Shown here: piece after piece, positions 34,157 through 50,536 of the stretch
How the letters are laid out: every line of letters starts with the position of its first letter
How positions within the stretch are numbered: position 1 is the stretch's first letter
DNA from: Taxillus chinensis
Lineage: Eukaryota > Streptophyta > Magnoliopsida > Santalales > Loranthaceae
Direction: 5' to 3'
Assembly: GCA_023512835.1 (NCBI GenBank)
Contig: CM042091.1
Span: 5,069,079 to 5,133,078, forward strand
Length of the DNA: 64,000 bases
Translations under genes and position numbers: made by a program
Notes under the pieces: generated by a model
What the model was told of the DNA's origin: nothing
What the model saw: the letters and a program-made list of their open reading frames with translations, nothing else
Database searches by the model: none

Positions 34157-36252
34157 ATTTATTTTTTTATTTTTTATTAATAATTAATTTATTTTACCAT
34201 AAAATGCCACCAAAATAACAAAAATATCTTTTCGAGACTCTAAAATCCAAAACTTGACCCAATTACAGTCAAAATGCTCATACCCACAATCATATCACCA
34301 ACCAAATACTATCAACACCATCCAACAACTATCTAATGAGTCAACTCAAATACGAGACCTTACACTTAGTTTGTTTTAACTATATATAAGCTAATGGTGT
34401 TTTTAAGATGATTGGTGTGATCATAGTCCTTAATTTTTTTGATAGGAGGTAGTTGAGTGATAGATGGTAATAACTCCTAGGCCAGTAGGCCATAACTATT
34501 ATTGGTGATGATTGTTTTGGTTGTTGGCATTAACTACCACAACCTTCATCATAGGTTTAATTGATGATGGTCACTGGTTGTTTTGAATAATGATTATGGG
34601 AGGAAGTCCTACTAATGTTTGATATTTGATTATATTTGATGTTTGAACTAATGTTATTTTATTATTGGTTTGGATGATACTTTAGAGTACTATAGTGGTA
34701 CATGCATATGCTAAGCATGTAATTTTATAGGTTTTGATGGGGTTATGAGGTGGTGTGAGGGTGTAGGTCGCCTACTTAACATTCGTGCTCTCTTTATATT
34801 GTTATCTTATTTTTTTAACTACTACTAAGAACTAGTTAATTGATACCAAGGAGAGCAAACTCTGTTCTAGTTCCCTAATCTAAACCTCAATGTTTGAGCT
34901 GGAGTTTTAAAGGCTAGATTTGAAACTTGTCCAAATCTACACTATACAAGGTTTTGCAATTGAGTGTGTTCATGATTATTGTTGATGATGTGGTCTCTTA
35001 AGATTAAGTTTCATAGTCGATCATAGTCTCTTCAACGATTTTCTCTGGATTCTTTTGTGATGTTGCGTGACCTATATTTGAAAACATAATGTAATTTTAG
35101 AAATGGTCATGAAAGTCTGCATTGATAAAGATTTCTCTTTTCATATATTGACCACATCATACGCATTGATTCACGTTAACTTAGGTGACTCTTTTTGGAG
35201 TATTTAAGCCAATGGCTTTTTAATGAAAAGGAAAAGATAGGACTTAAACAAGAATCTTAATATTAGATGCACACACATAATTCCTAGAGGCATCATGTTC
35301 AAGTTACCTAGTAGAACTAGTGAATTAGTTCAATACATTTTGAATTATATTCTTCTTAGTTTAGTTGATAATCATTGATTATTATAAATTAATAAAGCAC
35401 AATATTATAGCACTGTTTCATATATAATACAATCAATTTGCACGTGTACTCTATGTTTATCTTGTACAAACACATTCTAGTATGAACTTCGAATCAAGCT
35501 TAAAATGACCGCGAGGACGGTCACATCATGAACATAATATGCTTGATGCCATTCTAAGGTTATATGATAAACTATTCCAAATGCTAATATGCTAATATTT
35601 ATACCCGAATATAATGAGATATTTTAGCCAAATAAGAAATATCATACCCATGAAAATAACATTAGAAACGAATACAAATTTAATTACACCAGCCCCATCA
35701 CTTTCCCTTTGCCGATTGACTTTCTCAAACTTAAACCATGTTGTTGCAAATGATGGTCGGCCTGAAACTTCGGTGCTCCAAACTCGTCTTGCAAATTATA
35801 ATCTTTACTCACTTAAAAAAATCTATAACTCTAAAAAATATAATTTATGTTGATTTTAAAGATAAAATATGCAGATAATTTTCAATAAATAAAAGTTATT
35901 GATTTTTTATATTTAAAATTCTATTATTACTTGACTTTTTTTCTTGGTTTAAATTTTCCAACTATTTACATTATTATTAATATCGTTGTTCCGATTATAT
36001 AAAAAGGGCACAAGTATTCCCACAAACGCATTACACAAGCCCAATCAACTTTCCCTGAAGCCAACCACATCTCAATCAGCGATGAAAAGCACAAAGTTCA
36101 CATCTAAACGAAACATCTAAATAGCAGTTTTCCCAAATTGAAGAGAGGAGAGGAGAGGAGCGGGGGGAGGGAAGAGGCAATTTATTTGAAACCTTGGGTA
36201 GCCGTTTTTTTTTGTCCAACATCGTTTTTAAAATCCAAAATGGTCCATCCAT

Positions 36253-38197
<1,945 letters not shown>

Positions 38198-38229
38198 GGG
38201 GTTGGATTAGGGGACGGACTCACACGCTT

Positions 38230-41200
38230 CGCTCTTTCCTGTGTTATACATTAACAAAAAAACGCTACATATTTTTTTTTTTGTTAATGTTAAATTAATT
38301 ATAATTATTATCTTGTATAAATAAAGAATTCTGATTTAGCTATTTGAATCATTTAGTTGAATAATATTTTAACTGCTAATCATTTAGTTATGATATATTA
38401 ATACTTTTAATTTGAATAAAACTAAAAATGCAAAAAAAAATGAACAGATAATAAAAAAACTAATTAATTATGAAGCTACATAATTTTTTTTTTTAAATGA
38501 AACAGATTTGAAGCCACGCAATGCCAAAACCAATGCATAATATTATTTTGTACTATGAGTAAGTCTCCAAAATGTGAATTGCAATGTAGTCTCTTTGTAT
38601 TTTTATCAAAACGATATCATTTGATTAAAAATTCATTCATTTTAATAAAAATATAAATGGACTACAATGCAGTCCCCGTTTGAGAACTACAAATATAATT
38701 TTTCTTGTATTATAAGCCCACCATGATACCATCTCGCAATAATTATTATTACATATCATAATGTTTTATTATAATCAAAGTTATCCGACTATCCAAATGA
38801 TACCCATGTATGGAGTTTTTGTTAGGAAGTTGTCTTACATTAAAAGAAGTAAGAAAGCCAAGGAGATTAATATAGTAGAATAAGCCTAAATTATCACAAT
38901 GCGTTTTAAAGTCGTACGAAAAGCGAACAATATTATGACATACAAACCCATACCTTAGGATAAACCTAACAGCTTTATCTCAAATAGCTAGAAGGTTTTA
39001 TTAATCCTCTAGTATTCCACAATTTGAATTAGTGAGTAACAAATCAATTAACTTGCTACAACATATGTACAATAATTTAACATAATTGATATTCTTGGCA
39101 CCTATTAAAAAAATTTCAACATAAGTGAAACCAAATATTTAAAACTATTCATAATTGATTGGATGGTCGTAATTTTTTTTCTTTCCTCTCCGACAATTTA
39201 GCTAAATTTAACTAGTAAGTACCTCGATATTTAAATTTTAATAAAATTTATAGGCAAAATATAAATGTCGAGTACATTTTATGACTAATATTGCTCAATG
39301 TAATCAGATTTAACTAATATTTTAGCTAGTTTATTACTAATGTCCTAACTAATTTATTTTCAATTGTAGTAATCTCAACTTAATATTACTATAAATTAAT
39401 ATAATAAACTAATAATATAATAGCATTTTTATGAAATGATCTATATAAATAAAATTAATATCTTATGTTAAAGTGATCTACATAAGAACATAAGCGGGCT
39501 AAAGTTGGAAGGAAGTTTTAGATATATTTGTCTTTTTATTAGATCTGGACTTGAATTTTACGAAAAAATGGTTGGATTTTATTTTGGTTTGAGTTTGCTA
39601 GGCTAATTTGACAAATAATTTAAAATACGATTGAATTTTATGAGTGAAGTCTAAGTCCTAGAGTATGAATATATTTATGCATCAAACAATAAAACTAAGC
39701 CAAACTGATCTTTAAAAAATAATAAGTCAAGTTTAGTTCAATAATTTAATTATTATTGATTTGATATTATTTGTGGCTCACATTTTGTTCACATCCTTCA
39801 GAATGCCAAACCTTCCCAAAACCATATTATAAAAATGAAAATTATCTATTTCCATGTCTCTCTTTAAAAAATTGCAGTTTTCTTCAATTTATTATATAGT
39901 TTAACTATTATAACATTATTAAAAAAAAATATTGCCACCATGTCGTCATTGTAACAGTTATTAGATTTGGATCTTAATCATCTTGCTATTTCTAAAGCAA
40001 ATAACATCACATGATATTAAATAATGAGATTAATGTCATAAACTGTATTCCTCTACTATTAAATGATGAGATTAATATCAGTCATTCCATTCAGTTTATT
40101 TCTCATTATCTCTATTTGACAAAACACAATACAGAGGCTCCGGAGATTGAATTCTTTGCTCTTTGCTTCAAGAAAGAAAGAAAAAAATGTCATCATTTTA
40201 TTTCAATACTAAATTTGAATTAATTGTGCCAAAAATTCCTGCCAATATTCTAATCGCATAAAATCCCAAAATATCATCAATCCACTCAAACTTTGAATAA
40301 GCAAGCAAACATGAACGTTGAAAAGATTAAAGCAGGAAAGAGTGAAATAATTAAGTGCTACACTTATCTTCAATTTTATCTCATTTCAAATCTAGTGAAC
40401 TACAAAATAAAACTAGCCATCATCGTCATGCTTTAGCATAGATGAAGAAATGTCACGCATTCTAAAGTAAAGAAGAAGAAGGAGAAGCAGCAGCATTGCC
40501 AATTGCCACCTTCCTCTCCCCTTCCGCCTGGATTCCAAGGTACCAGAAAGGGAAGCTCAATGAGACCTCCCATCCAAAGACAGGTTCTGAACTCATCAAC
40601 TGCACCTGAAAAGAAAAGCCCTGGCACCACACAACACAAAACGTTAGCATATGGTAAGCCCCATTCTGAAAAGACTGCAGAAAATGGGGCTTTCATTTTC
40701 TAACATTTGTTCTTGGATGATAGTGATGTTAGGAGTGTGAATGAAAACGAAGTTGCTAGGAGTGTGAATGAAAACAAAGTTGCCTAATTCTGGAGGCGGA
40801 GGGGCAAACAAAATAAATTCCTGTACTGTCGAACTGTTTGACTGTAAAAACAGTATGGCAAGAAGCACTGCCTCAATATCATTTACTTGTGTTCCAGATA
40901 AAACAATAAAAATGGAATGTGCGCCACCAAAGTCTTTAATTGGGTGGCTGGCACTCTGGTTTGGGTCACAGGAATCCCATGTTTGTGATGTGTTTAGTAC
41001 CAACAGAAGAGGCAGCTTTATATGAAGTCAGAGAACTATCTTTAAAGCTTAACAGCATTTTGGTTAGGGACTGGGAGCCCCCAATTCAAATAAATCTCAT
41101 AATTTGCCTAAATAACCATTAAACCTAAACTGTCAACATGGTTCAGAAAGTTAAAAAAGGGATTCAGAAATATGTAAAGTCAATAATGGAGAGAGAGAGA

Positions 41201-41247
41201 GAGAGACCTTACTGAAGGATAGAGACCAATATGATATCTGTCTTCAT
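38230..41247. other. Gene-free interval between PQ-loop gene and HINT1
   Basis: Positions 38230-40400 are AT-rich without recognisable exons. Positions 40430-41247, on the minus strand, are probably the 3' UTR of the PQ-loop gene. Open frames there (40433-40696 and 40644-41003) look protein-like but match nothing I can name. Confidence 0.45.
40731..40784. repeat. Tandem 27-bp repeat, two copies
   Basis: The unit aggagtgtgaatgaaaac plus gaagttgct (40731-40757) is repeated at 40758-40784 with two substitutions. It lies in the probable 3' UTR of the PQ-loop gene. Confidence 0.9.
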
Positions 41248-44200
41248 CTACACTGCATTGGAGTTTGCAGGTTTACTCTCCTGGCTCTTCGGCCCTCGAG
41301 AGAAGTGGAAGAATTGAATTATAATCTGGACAGATTGTTAAGGATGTATACAGTAATTAAAAGAAATTTTATTTGATCTCAGGATACATCTGTAGCTTGA
41401 AAGGAAAAAAAATACTTGACTACCAAAATGAATAATTATGTTTTTTTTTCTCCTTCAATGTTCCAGCATGGCCGGCAAGATTTCAAATAGATTGTTGAAC
41501 AGGGGCCGCCTCTATTATCAGGAAAAATATTGAAATTTTCTAACATGGTGAATCATCTGCGCCAATCAACATGACTCATAATGATCATATGAAAAACATA
41601 AGGAAAAGGATACAAATATATCAAGAAGTGCACATCCTACAGCATCCACAAGCCATGGCAAATTTGGTTGGAGTTTTGACCAATCCAAGCTACTCACCAA
41701 TATGCTGCACGAAAAGAAAGCTTAAAAAAATAATAGAATCCAACTAAGCAAACCAGATAACTAAGGAACAACTCCTAGCTGCATTTGGGAACATTTTTCA
41801 TTTGTTCTGATCCTGTTCATGTGTTTTTTAATAGGATTCAATTTGTGTTCCATTTAAATTATTTATCCCTCCCACAAAAAGCTGAAAGGTGATTCTTTAT
41901 TAATTGATTTTTCATAGCTGTTCCCACATTTTGGGAACTGTGACACGTGCTCTGGAAAATATTTCTGGTAGTCAATTGTCAACAGCACATATATAGCCAA
42001 ACCAAAACATTACCAAGCACACTGCACGTGCACAAAAGGTGGCTAGTAGAATCTTTTTTTAAATTTTTGGATGAAATTAACCGCTAGGCCCTATTAAGAC
42101 AATTACGCCTACAGAAAAGAAACAAACAATAAGTTGCTCACCTTGCCACATAAGTGGTATTTCCAACCAATGCAAGGATGAACATGCATGGATTTAGGCC
42201 CTGCACATCATGAAAGGGAAAATTTTACATTTTCTTTATGTAGCTGGCTGCTGCTGGGTAGATGGAACTTATTTTGGGGTTTTTTCCAAATTTCCCAGTG
42301 GCCTTTTGGGATGGGATCAGGGTTAATTAAACAAAGAGCACCACATGTTACTCAACTAGGTAAATGGAAAACTGGGCCAAAAAACTCTCTTTATTTTCTT
42401 CCACACAGGGCTCCTCCTATCCCCACCCCCTATTGGGGGTGAACATCAACTAGAAACAGATGGCCATAGATTGCTTTTGTACATTATAAAAGATTTTGGA
42501 AAGGAAGCTACTGAAACTACTGGGTTTCTAATGAAAAGAATTCACGTGAAAATTAAAAGGAGAATGAATAAGAAATCCGCCCCTCATTTTCTATAGTGTT
42601 ATCATTCATCCAAATTAAAGGGTTTACCTTAACATTGCCCCTTCTTATCTGCAAAATTGAAACAGAGGTGGCACAAGTTAGATTTAATCGCAAACATGTT
42701 TGAACTAATAATTAACAGGGACTGCCCAAGCAATGAGGCAACATAAGAATAAAATATTTCGACAACACAACAGCCAATCACCAGGTGCATAGCTGCAATG
42801 GCTTGCACCTTGAAAACAATACATATAAATTACTAGAAAAGTTGCCACCCATTTTATTTGAGGGTTGTATATTTAGATAGAGTGATGTAACATTGAGAAA
42901 GAATTAACTTACATTCTCTTGAAAGGGAGAAATTTGCTTGTAAACATAATCTTACTGTCATTTTATATAATACGTTATTAGCAAGTTAGGTCTAATATTT
43001 ACGAGGCCCATGATATCTAGACCTAACCCTAAGCCTATATATATATAATGATCACATCATAATAAATCATCCAATTTCATTCTTCTTTTCTTATTGCACT
43101 TACATTTAAAAAAATTTGAGGTAGCCGACCACCCATGTAAATAGCTGCCATTCCCCATCCCAAAAGACTTCCAATCCCATTCATACCCTCACCAGCACTT
43201 TCAGACAACATTTTGCCACTTACCTGAAAGCCAAATAGTGCATAGTAGAGATTAATATAAAAAAAGTGCATTTTATCTCCATCTAATTCATTAAAATATA
43301 AATTAACATACTAATAATTAAAAATCCACCAAATGATGCCAAAACCACTAGAAAATCTAGTACAAACTACAAAGTATCTATAGATAATAAGTGCCACATG
43401 AAGCCATGCATATACAAACAACTAAACATGTTTGAAGATAAACAGATGTCATTGAGAAAGCAAATGACCATCTAAAGCAACAATGAATTTTAATTTTTAA
43501 CATGCAAAAATTTAGGATAAATCTGCTTATCCTTACCTCTAGAAGTGTTCTTCTTGCTCCAATAACAATTCCTTTGTTTGGTTTCTGTAAAACAGTAACA
43601 ATTCTGCTGTTTTCAGATAGGCGGAGGTTACAACCACCAAGGAAGAATGCCATAGAAGAGACCTGAAGAAACCAGAATTAAAAGGTCATGACGCATCAAT
43701 GACAATGTTACCACACAAATAAACAGGCTATAAAGTTGGTTATTCACAATATACCACACATAGCATTGTTTTAGTTTTTGATGGTGGGGCAGATTGTGCA
43801 ACAACAAAACCACTAAGCAAAGGCTCTTCAACGGAATTCCATCTATTATCAAAGGCTTGTGTAGTTTTCTGTTCAATATGAGATTCACCAGCAGAATTAT
43901 GACTCCGGGACAGATATCTCGCAGACCTGACAAATCACCATCCAAAGAGTTATCCTGTAAAATGTAATTTAAAATGATGACACTACATGCATAGCCAACA
44001 TATATCTAGATCAGCTACTCGTCTACAAGTCCAGTCTTCTTTAAAGGCAAGTATAAAACAAGTGTACATCAGAGTTTTTGATGCTTGAACAAGCTTAATA
44101 ACTTTATACATATGGACAGAAACAAAAGAAAATAACACTAATATTTATGTTCAAATTTAACTGAATAGAGGAATCAATTACTTGTAGTAACGTTCTCCAT

Positions 44201-46738
44201 TGGATCTCTTATGAGCAGGAAATTTAACCGGAATAGGTGAGCTAAAAGGAACTTTGCCATTATCTGATTTATCTGAATGGATGGCTACTTTCTCATCAGA
44301 ATCATTACTACCTTCCTCAGCTTTATAAATTAAAGAAACCTGGTTAAGATTGAACCACCTGCACTGTAAGTACAAGCACTATTGCATTTCTTTAGATATC
44401 AACATACAGGAAACAAATATGAGAAAAAAGCAACCATTAGGGTCACAGCAGTGTTGAAAAAAATGCAGCCAACGATACCCTTTGAAGTTGTAATAATCAT
44501 TAAGAGAATATCTGTCCCAATACTTCGTAGCATGCATTAAAGAACAAATTTTCTAAACAAACATTAGATGATAGGTGATTCAACAGATTTCGAATACTCA
44601 GGGTTTAAATTTTAGAATGGTGAAGTCAACAAACTAACTTGCTATTCAACCAAGAAAAAAGGCATGGATTTGAAACAGTATTCTCCCCTCCCAATCTTCT
44701 TATCTATATGTAACCAGAGAACTTTAGCAGTCAAGCTCAGGATTGCAGTCATCTGCAACAAACCTGTCTTTCCAATGCTATCTTTATGGAATGCAAAAGC
44801 TTTGACTCCACTAGTTTTACAAATAAATCCATGTTTTTCAAATTTATTCTACATATCTCTTTGGAGGAATTAATTTATTTACGGCTTCATTAAATAGTAA
44901 TAAATGGTCCTAGGAAGCAAAAATCAATCAGATTGCATGGATGTTCTTTTAAACATTGTAAAGGGAAAAAACAAAGATAACAGCTAACCTTTCGACACCA
45001 TCTATTTGTCTTTAAGTGATGATAGATGTACCCATAGTAAATTGTTTGTGTAGTAAGAATCAAGGAAGTAATTGTATACAGCTGCAGAGTTCCAAATACC
45101 AAGAGTACAAGTTAAAAAAAAGTAGGAATTCATTGTCAAATAACTTAAGAAACAAAGAGGAATTGGAAGATATCTGAACTTCTTATAACAATGAAACAAC
45201 AGAAGGCCATGAGGAAGTTCTTACCACGGCCATATAAAATTGTGTTGGTAGCTGCAAAAATAGGGCAGAAAAATAATTATTTAGGAATCCCAAAAACTAA
45301 GCCTTAAATCCCAATAATCAAAGGGATTTAGTTATGAACCTGATGCAAAAAATCTAAAGAGTGTATCCAAATGATTGAGATAAGCATATAAAAACTTTCA
45401 ATGAAGGCACTGCTGTTTGATTAGATCATAATGCCTCAAAACAAAAAACACAAACAGAGCATGCTACCAACTACCGACACTCTTCACAACATCAAGTTAT
45501 TGATATTCATATATGCAGTGCGAAATTGAAGGCCATGCAATAGACAAGTGCAATCAAACTAAAGTAAGAATGATGAAAAATTGCAATGAACATATAGATA
45601 TATCTTGAAGGACTAAAAAAACCAAATTAATCAATCTTAATTTCAATAATATAGGGCAAGCTATATGAAACAAGATAGATCAAAGGCTTATATTCAATCT
45701 AGTATATAAATCCTTCTCTTCCAAACATTTCTATCAGTTACCATTCTTTTTGCTAGATCTAGTAAATTCATATCATTTATTACCACTTTAATCTAAATTA
45801 TTTTTTGCCTTTCTTCTATTGACCTATGTTCTAAATGATCAAACTAACACAATCGATTCCTTTATATCTTATCTTCAATAAGAGCAACTCTAATGACACT
45901 ACGAATATCACATATTCATCTTAACATTCACAGCCCATGGATACTAATTTTCTATTTATATTGTTTCTTGTTAGCTTAAAATTCTATTTCACATAATAAA
46001 AAAGATCTAATAGCCATCCTATAAAATTTTCTTTTTAACCCCGTTGGCATATTGTAGTTACACAAAACTTCCGTCGCACTTTTTGACTTAAGTCAACTGG
46101 CTTTGATCCATATATCTTGAAGGACAAAAGAAAAATAAGTATATCATTTTGGTGTAATATATATTGTGCTCCACTAATTTGTCGGCATAAAAATCAGCAT
46201 CATAGCATATTACATATCCTAAAATGTATCTTCTTCTTTTTTGACATACACTGATCAATGTGCATGCTAAATCTTGTACATAAAGAGCTGAGGCACATAA
46301 AAATCCAACACAAATACGAAGTTAATAATCACTCACAGTATTTGGTTCCAGCATACAGCCAAAAAGATTGAAAAGGTCACTGCAAAGGGAGAAGAAATAG
46401 AGACAGAATACGAATTAGTTGGGCTGGCAAGAATATATATTTTGGAAGAAACGAAAAGGGACAAGACTCTTCAAATAAAAGAGAACTTTTGTTTACCCAA
46501 GTATCCATGTCAATAGAAAAACCATAGAAAGTCCCTCTGCTGATTTTTCCCTATAATTTGTTAAGATTTGTGGTACCTCAGCAAAACCCCAGCTTAGAAC
46601 ACTAATTAGTCCCAATGACAATGAAACCCCGTCTTTCATGCTACAAAGACAATATCTGAGGTATACTCTAGCCCATTCTGAGCAATGCTGATTTGTGGGG
46701 CACACCAGTGCGGTTTTGAAGAGTTCCATCGCATCCAT
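41248..46738 (-). CDS. PQ-loop repeat membrane transporter, 417 aa, 12 coding exons
   Basis: Coding exons, 5' to 3': 46738-46497, 46379-46337, 45251-45225, 45081-44989, 44363-44182, 43926-43755, 43662-43537, 43223-43104, 42648-42628, 42200-42142, 41704-41614 and 41325-41248. All junctions keep frame. The product has two PQ-loops: SWGFAEVPQILTNYREKSAE (P56-Q57) and YMGGRLPQIFLN (P330-Q331). Hydrophobic helices follow each loop, for example LYTITSLILTTQTIYYGYIY and CMFILALVGNTTYVA. A hydrophilic loop of about 130 residues lies between. Its layout matches the plant PQ-loop family related to lysosomal and vacuolar cationic amino acid exporters (PQLC2, Ypq). Substrate and membrane are inferred from the family. 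Two exons are tiny (27 and 21 nt), so automated models may miss them. A 5' non-coding exon probably lies near 47760-47870. Confidence 0.9.
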
Positions 46739-46799
46739 AAAAAAAATGTGCCCACAATCTGGAGTGAGAGAATGAAAAAGGATCAAAAGGTAAACAGTG

Positions 46800-48010
46800 A
46801 TAGAATTTGGAGAACAAATTCAAATAATAATAATAATAATTAATTAATTAATTAATAAATAAACAGGCAAACAAAAATGAACTGCTGTTTCTATAACAGG
46901 AGAAAAAAAACACACAATCCTTCACTTCAGCTTTTGAAAATCTGTGCAAATTTCAAACTTCTCCTAATTAAAGGAAGCCCTACAATTTGGCTTAAAATGT
47001 GATTTATGCCTGCATCGATAGAGTATAAAGGTTCATATTTTGATTCTGTTTTTTCTCACCTATAGTAGCTCTGTAGCCAACAAAGAAAATCATGAACTTG
47101 AAAACACACACACACACGTATACCAGGATAATATCATTCCTAATGGGGCCATCACATTACTTTTGTGATTGTGATTTTTTTTGGCTTAGATAAGTGAGCT
47201 TATGAGATGATGGTAATTTTCGCGGAAACATAGAAAAATGGTTGTTCTAGGCTCTCAAAAAGCCTCGTACCCCAGATCGCAATAGTGAAGATTGATGCAA
47301 TATAGAATTTTTAAAACCCGATTGGGTAAAGGTTTAAAGCGCTGTAAGTTTCTGGCAATCAGCTAAAAGTTAATAAAATAAAAAAGCAATGTAACAGTGC
47401 AACAACCCACGGTAATACAATACGTCACAGCCCCCTTGCATCAGGGGTTTTGGATTCTGGAGTACCAAAAATCATCTTAGCAATGCACTGCCTTCAAATC
47501 AAATGTGGGAGTTAAAACCCACAAAAAAAAAAAGAGTCCCCGAGGACCACAAAATGCAACACTCTATAGTACTCAGGCACTCGTGGTACAACATATAGTA
47601 ATCAAAGGATTGGTATAGAATTAACCACATTAATATTTAAAAAAACATTGCATTACATGCTGGAAAGTAAATCCCATTTGCTTTGATTATAGAAATACAT
47701 AAATAGAAAAAAAAATCAACAATTACAAAGGGAAAAAAAAATCGAGTGTCCAGCAGCTACCTTAATTAATGGGATCGCTGTTGGAGCCCTTGGAGGGTCG
47801 AAAAAGAGTCAAGAGGGCGAGCTGGATGATGTCTCTCTCCTCCTCTCTCTCTCTTTCTGATATGGTAATATAATTGCTTTTATTATATCAATACACGCAC
47901 ATATATACGAATATACATATATATGTGTGTCTGTGTGTATACCAACCAAGAAGCAAGAAGCAAGAAGCAAGAACAGAAACAAGACGACTCACGGAGACAA
48001 GACAGCACCG
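46800..48010 (-). other. 5' intron and leader of the PQ-loop gene
   Basis: The first coding exon is preceded by an acceptor (ctccag on the minus strand, near 46758), so the leader is split. A candidate 5' exon ends at AAG|GTAGCT near 47758, and CT/GA-rich leader sequence lies near 47835-47860. The presumed promoter lies to its right. No other exon is seen. Confidence 0.4.
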
Positions 48011-48977
48011 ACGTCCCTTTATTAAGGAGAATGCAGGGTTTTTAGGCAGCTAGCAGCGCCAGCACGGCCGCTACAAACCAATAAAAACCACGTAGACCGC
48101 TAACGTGATGCTCTGTGTGCTGTCATATTGAGAAGGACATTAGGTAAAATCCATTAATAATGATATTTCACCATACTTGCAATAATATTAAAAGCTTATT
48201 TGATATTTTGAAAAGAAATAATGTTTCATTTTAAGGAAGGGGCGTTTGGTATATTTCATTGAATTATAAAAATATAAAGTGTAGTTTTATTAAATCTAAA
48301 GAGATTTTAATAAAATTGATTTAAATAACGAATAACTTCAAAATGCGGTAACATGTGTGATTTTATTTAATTTCCCTAATTTATCTAATAACTATTTGTT
48401 AGAGTTTCTTAACATATTTAATATGATATATTATATGTGTGATGTAAATAATATTTATTGAATGATATATGTGTATTTTGAATGTGTGCTCAACTTAATA
48501 TAATTAATATGTTGTAAGATTGCGTGTTCAACTTAACAAAAGTTAAATTATAGTTAAGAACTTCAAAAGATGAGATCTATCGTAATACCGAAAGTAATGT
48601 ACAAAATGTAATACTTAATTTGGATCTATAGTTATATATATTTTTAATAGTCTAAATTATAAATATTTTTATCCGTTGTTCTGTAACTTCTGTTATAGTG
48701 ACTAATATAGTTTTAAATTATAATAAAATCACAGTTAAATAAAATTATAATATAAATTGCTAACAATAAATCCGATGTATCGTATCCCAATAAGATATTA
48801 AGTTAATTATAAAAGTTGTATAAGTAAGTTTTATAATTAAATGATAGCTAAAGAATATTGTGACCACTACTCATTTAACATATAAATCCATAAGTTAAGT
48901 TAAGTAGTCAAATAATAAGCTTAAATTTATATTTTTGAAAAAATAATTTAAAAAGATATATACGTAGGTCATGTTAA

Positions 48978-49850
48978 GAGCATGTTTGGCGACCACGGTC
49001 TTTGGGTATTTGGCAAGTATTTTTCTTTTTTTTAAATTCAAGATCATTCCGTTTTCAAATAAATAAAAAATAAAAACACATAAACGGTATTTTTTATATT
49101 TGGTTTTCTATACTCACTCCTTTCTTTCACGAACTATGTGTGATGCCTCCCCAACCCCGCCCACTGCAACACCTGGAATCCCTCTCGCGATGCCCGACGA
49201 CTCTCCTGGATTTCCCCCCCCCCCCCAAGCCCGCTGCAACACCGGTGACCCCTCATGCGACGCCCGACAACCCTCCTGGATTTGCCCCCCATATGAAGCC
49301 AGCTGTGACAGCTAGTCGGCGACCCCTCTCGCAATGCCCAACGACCCTCCTAGATCTAACCCCCCGTGCCAAGCCCGCTACAACATAGAATCTGGATCCG
49401 CCTCTGCCTCGTCTTTAACAGCTTGGCAATGATGATGCAGTCTACAAACTCGAGAAGAACCTTAGATCCCCCCTCCCTTACAATTAGGTCGTCCAGTTCT
49501 TCTGCTTCCTCCCAATCACCAATGGCCATCTCTACACCATCGCTCTCATCTAGTGTAAAAAAGAAATACAATTTTTTTCATTTGAACAAAAAACAACACC
49601 AAACAAAAAAACGTATTTTAATCCATCAAAAAATAATTTTCAAATACAACTTTTGAAAGAAATTTTTAATAATAAAAAATTAAAAACTACACCGCCTTAA
49701 TTTTATGTTTAATTAAAATATGATAGTTATTTTTGAATAAAAAAAATATAAAATAATAAATAATAATAATAAGTTTTTAATATTTTAAAAATTAAATTCA
49801 GACAACGGAGCATAAGTACGTTTTGAGACTTGGTACCAAACAGCCAAATG
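48978..49850. mobile_element. Putative non-autonomous element with GC-rich core
   Basis: The left end reads gagcatgtttggcgaccacgg and the right end, reversed, ttggctgtttggtaccaag: weak inverted ends like those at 19485-20252. A GC-rich core (about 49135-49530) contains three diverged copies of a unit with ctcgcgatgcccgacgactc, tcctggattt and aagcccgctgcaacac, plus a C homopolymer near 49207. Flanks inside the ends are A/T-rich. No transposase is present. Captured coding sequence is possible but unidentified. Confidence 0.45.
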
Positions 49851-50496
49851 TTGTTAAAAATTAAAATGCTGGAGAAGGCAGGGAAAAGTAGATACGCGGA
49901 TGATGTGATATCAAACGAAATGCAGCATTTGTATATTCAATAGAGAAAATATTCTCAGAGAGTTTGGCCCGCGAATCCGATGATGCATCACATCGTTCAA
50001 TTGGGCTTCGCTGTATCTTGGAATCCCCATCTCATCTCATACTTTCTTTTTTTTTAAATGGCGTGCGATTGTGATTCCGATTCTAATCCCTCACAAATTT
50101 TCAGATTGTAATTTGTGATGCAATTTTAAACTCCATGATCCACGGTAATTCTCGCTCGCCCCTATTTTTTGAATCGATACGTTATTTTTATAGATTTCTA
50201 ATATTTTTTCCCTGGTCGCGAATCAAGAGGCTAAGTGTCGATGTCGATGTCGATGCAGAATCAAAAATTTGAAACCTTGTGATGTTTCATTCATTTGGTT
50301 GTTTGGTTGTTTGGTTGTTTAGGGGTTAGGCTGTATGTGTTTTCGTTCTCGTTTTCGATTACATTTAAAAACAGCAACCACATTTCGAAGACACAGACAG
50401 AAAACCAGTAAAACAGCCAAACATGACGTAATAATAATGCATTTTCTTGTTCCTTCAGACTACTACTACTACCACTACTAGTGTTGCTGTGTCCTG

Positions 50497-50535
50497 GGAA
50501 AAAGAAAAAGAAAAAGAAAAAGAAAAAGAAAAAAG
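50497..50535 (+). repeat. (AAAAAG)n repeat in the PLAC8 leader
   Basis: About six units of an AAAAAG-type repeat end two bases before the PLAC8 start codon. A purine-only run so close to the ATG could vary in length between individuals. Confidence 0.9.
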
Positions 50536-50536
50536 A

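Larger units (their letters stand above)
32470..36240. other. Gene-free, repeat-rich interval between HINT1 and UBA2
   Basis: No exon was recognised. It contains a palindromic (TA)n tract near 32836-32870, a long G/C homopolymer junction (33785-33808), a foldback MITE (33880-34070), a (CT)n(AT)n compound repeat (34094-34153) and otherwise AT-rich sequence. A block at about 32610-32720 resembles a LINE or SINE 3' end (ctttttgataaagaatac) but was not matched to another copy. Confidence 0.6.

Noticed and set aside
40433..41003. Minus-strand frames with protein-like pieces (GAVDEFRTCLWMGGLIELPF, SSTVQEFILFAPPPPE)
   Set aside because: No family recognised, frames overlap each other, and the position fits the 3' UTR of the PQ-loop gene. 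RNA-seq would decide.
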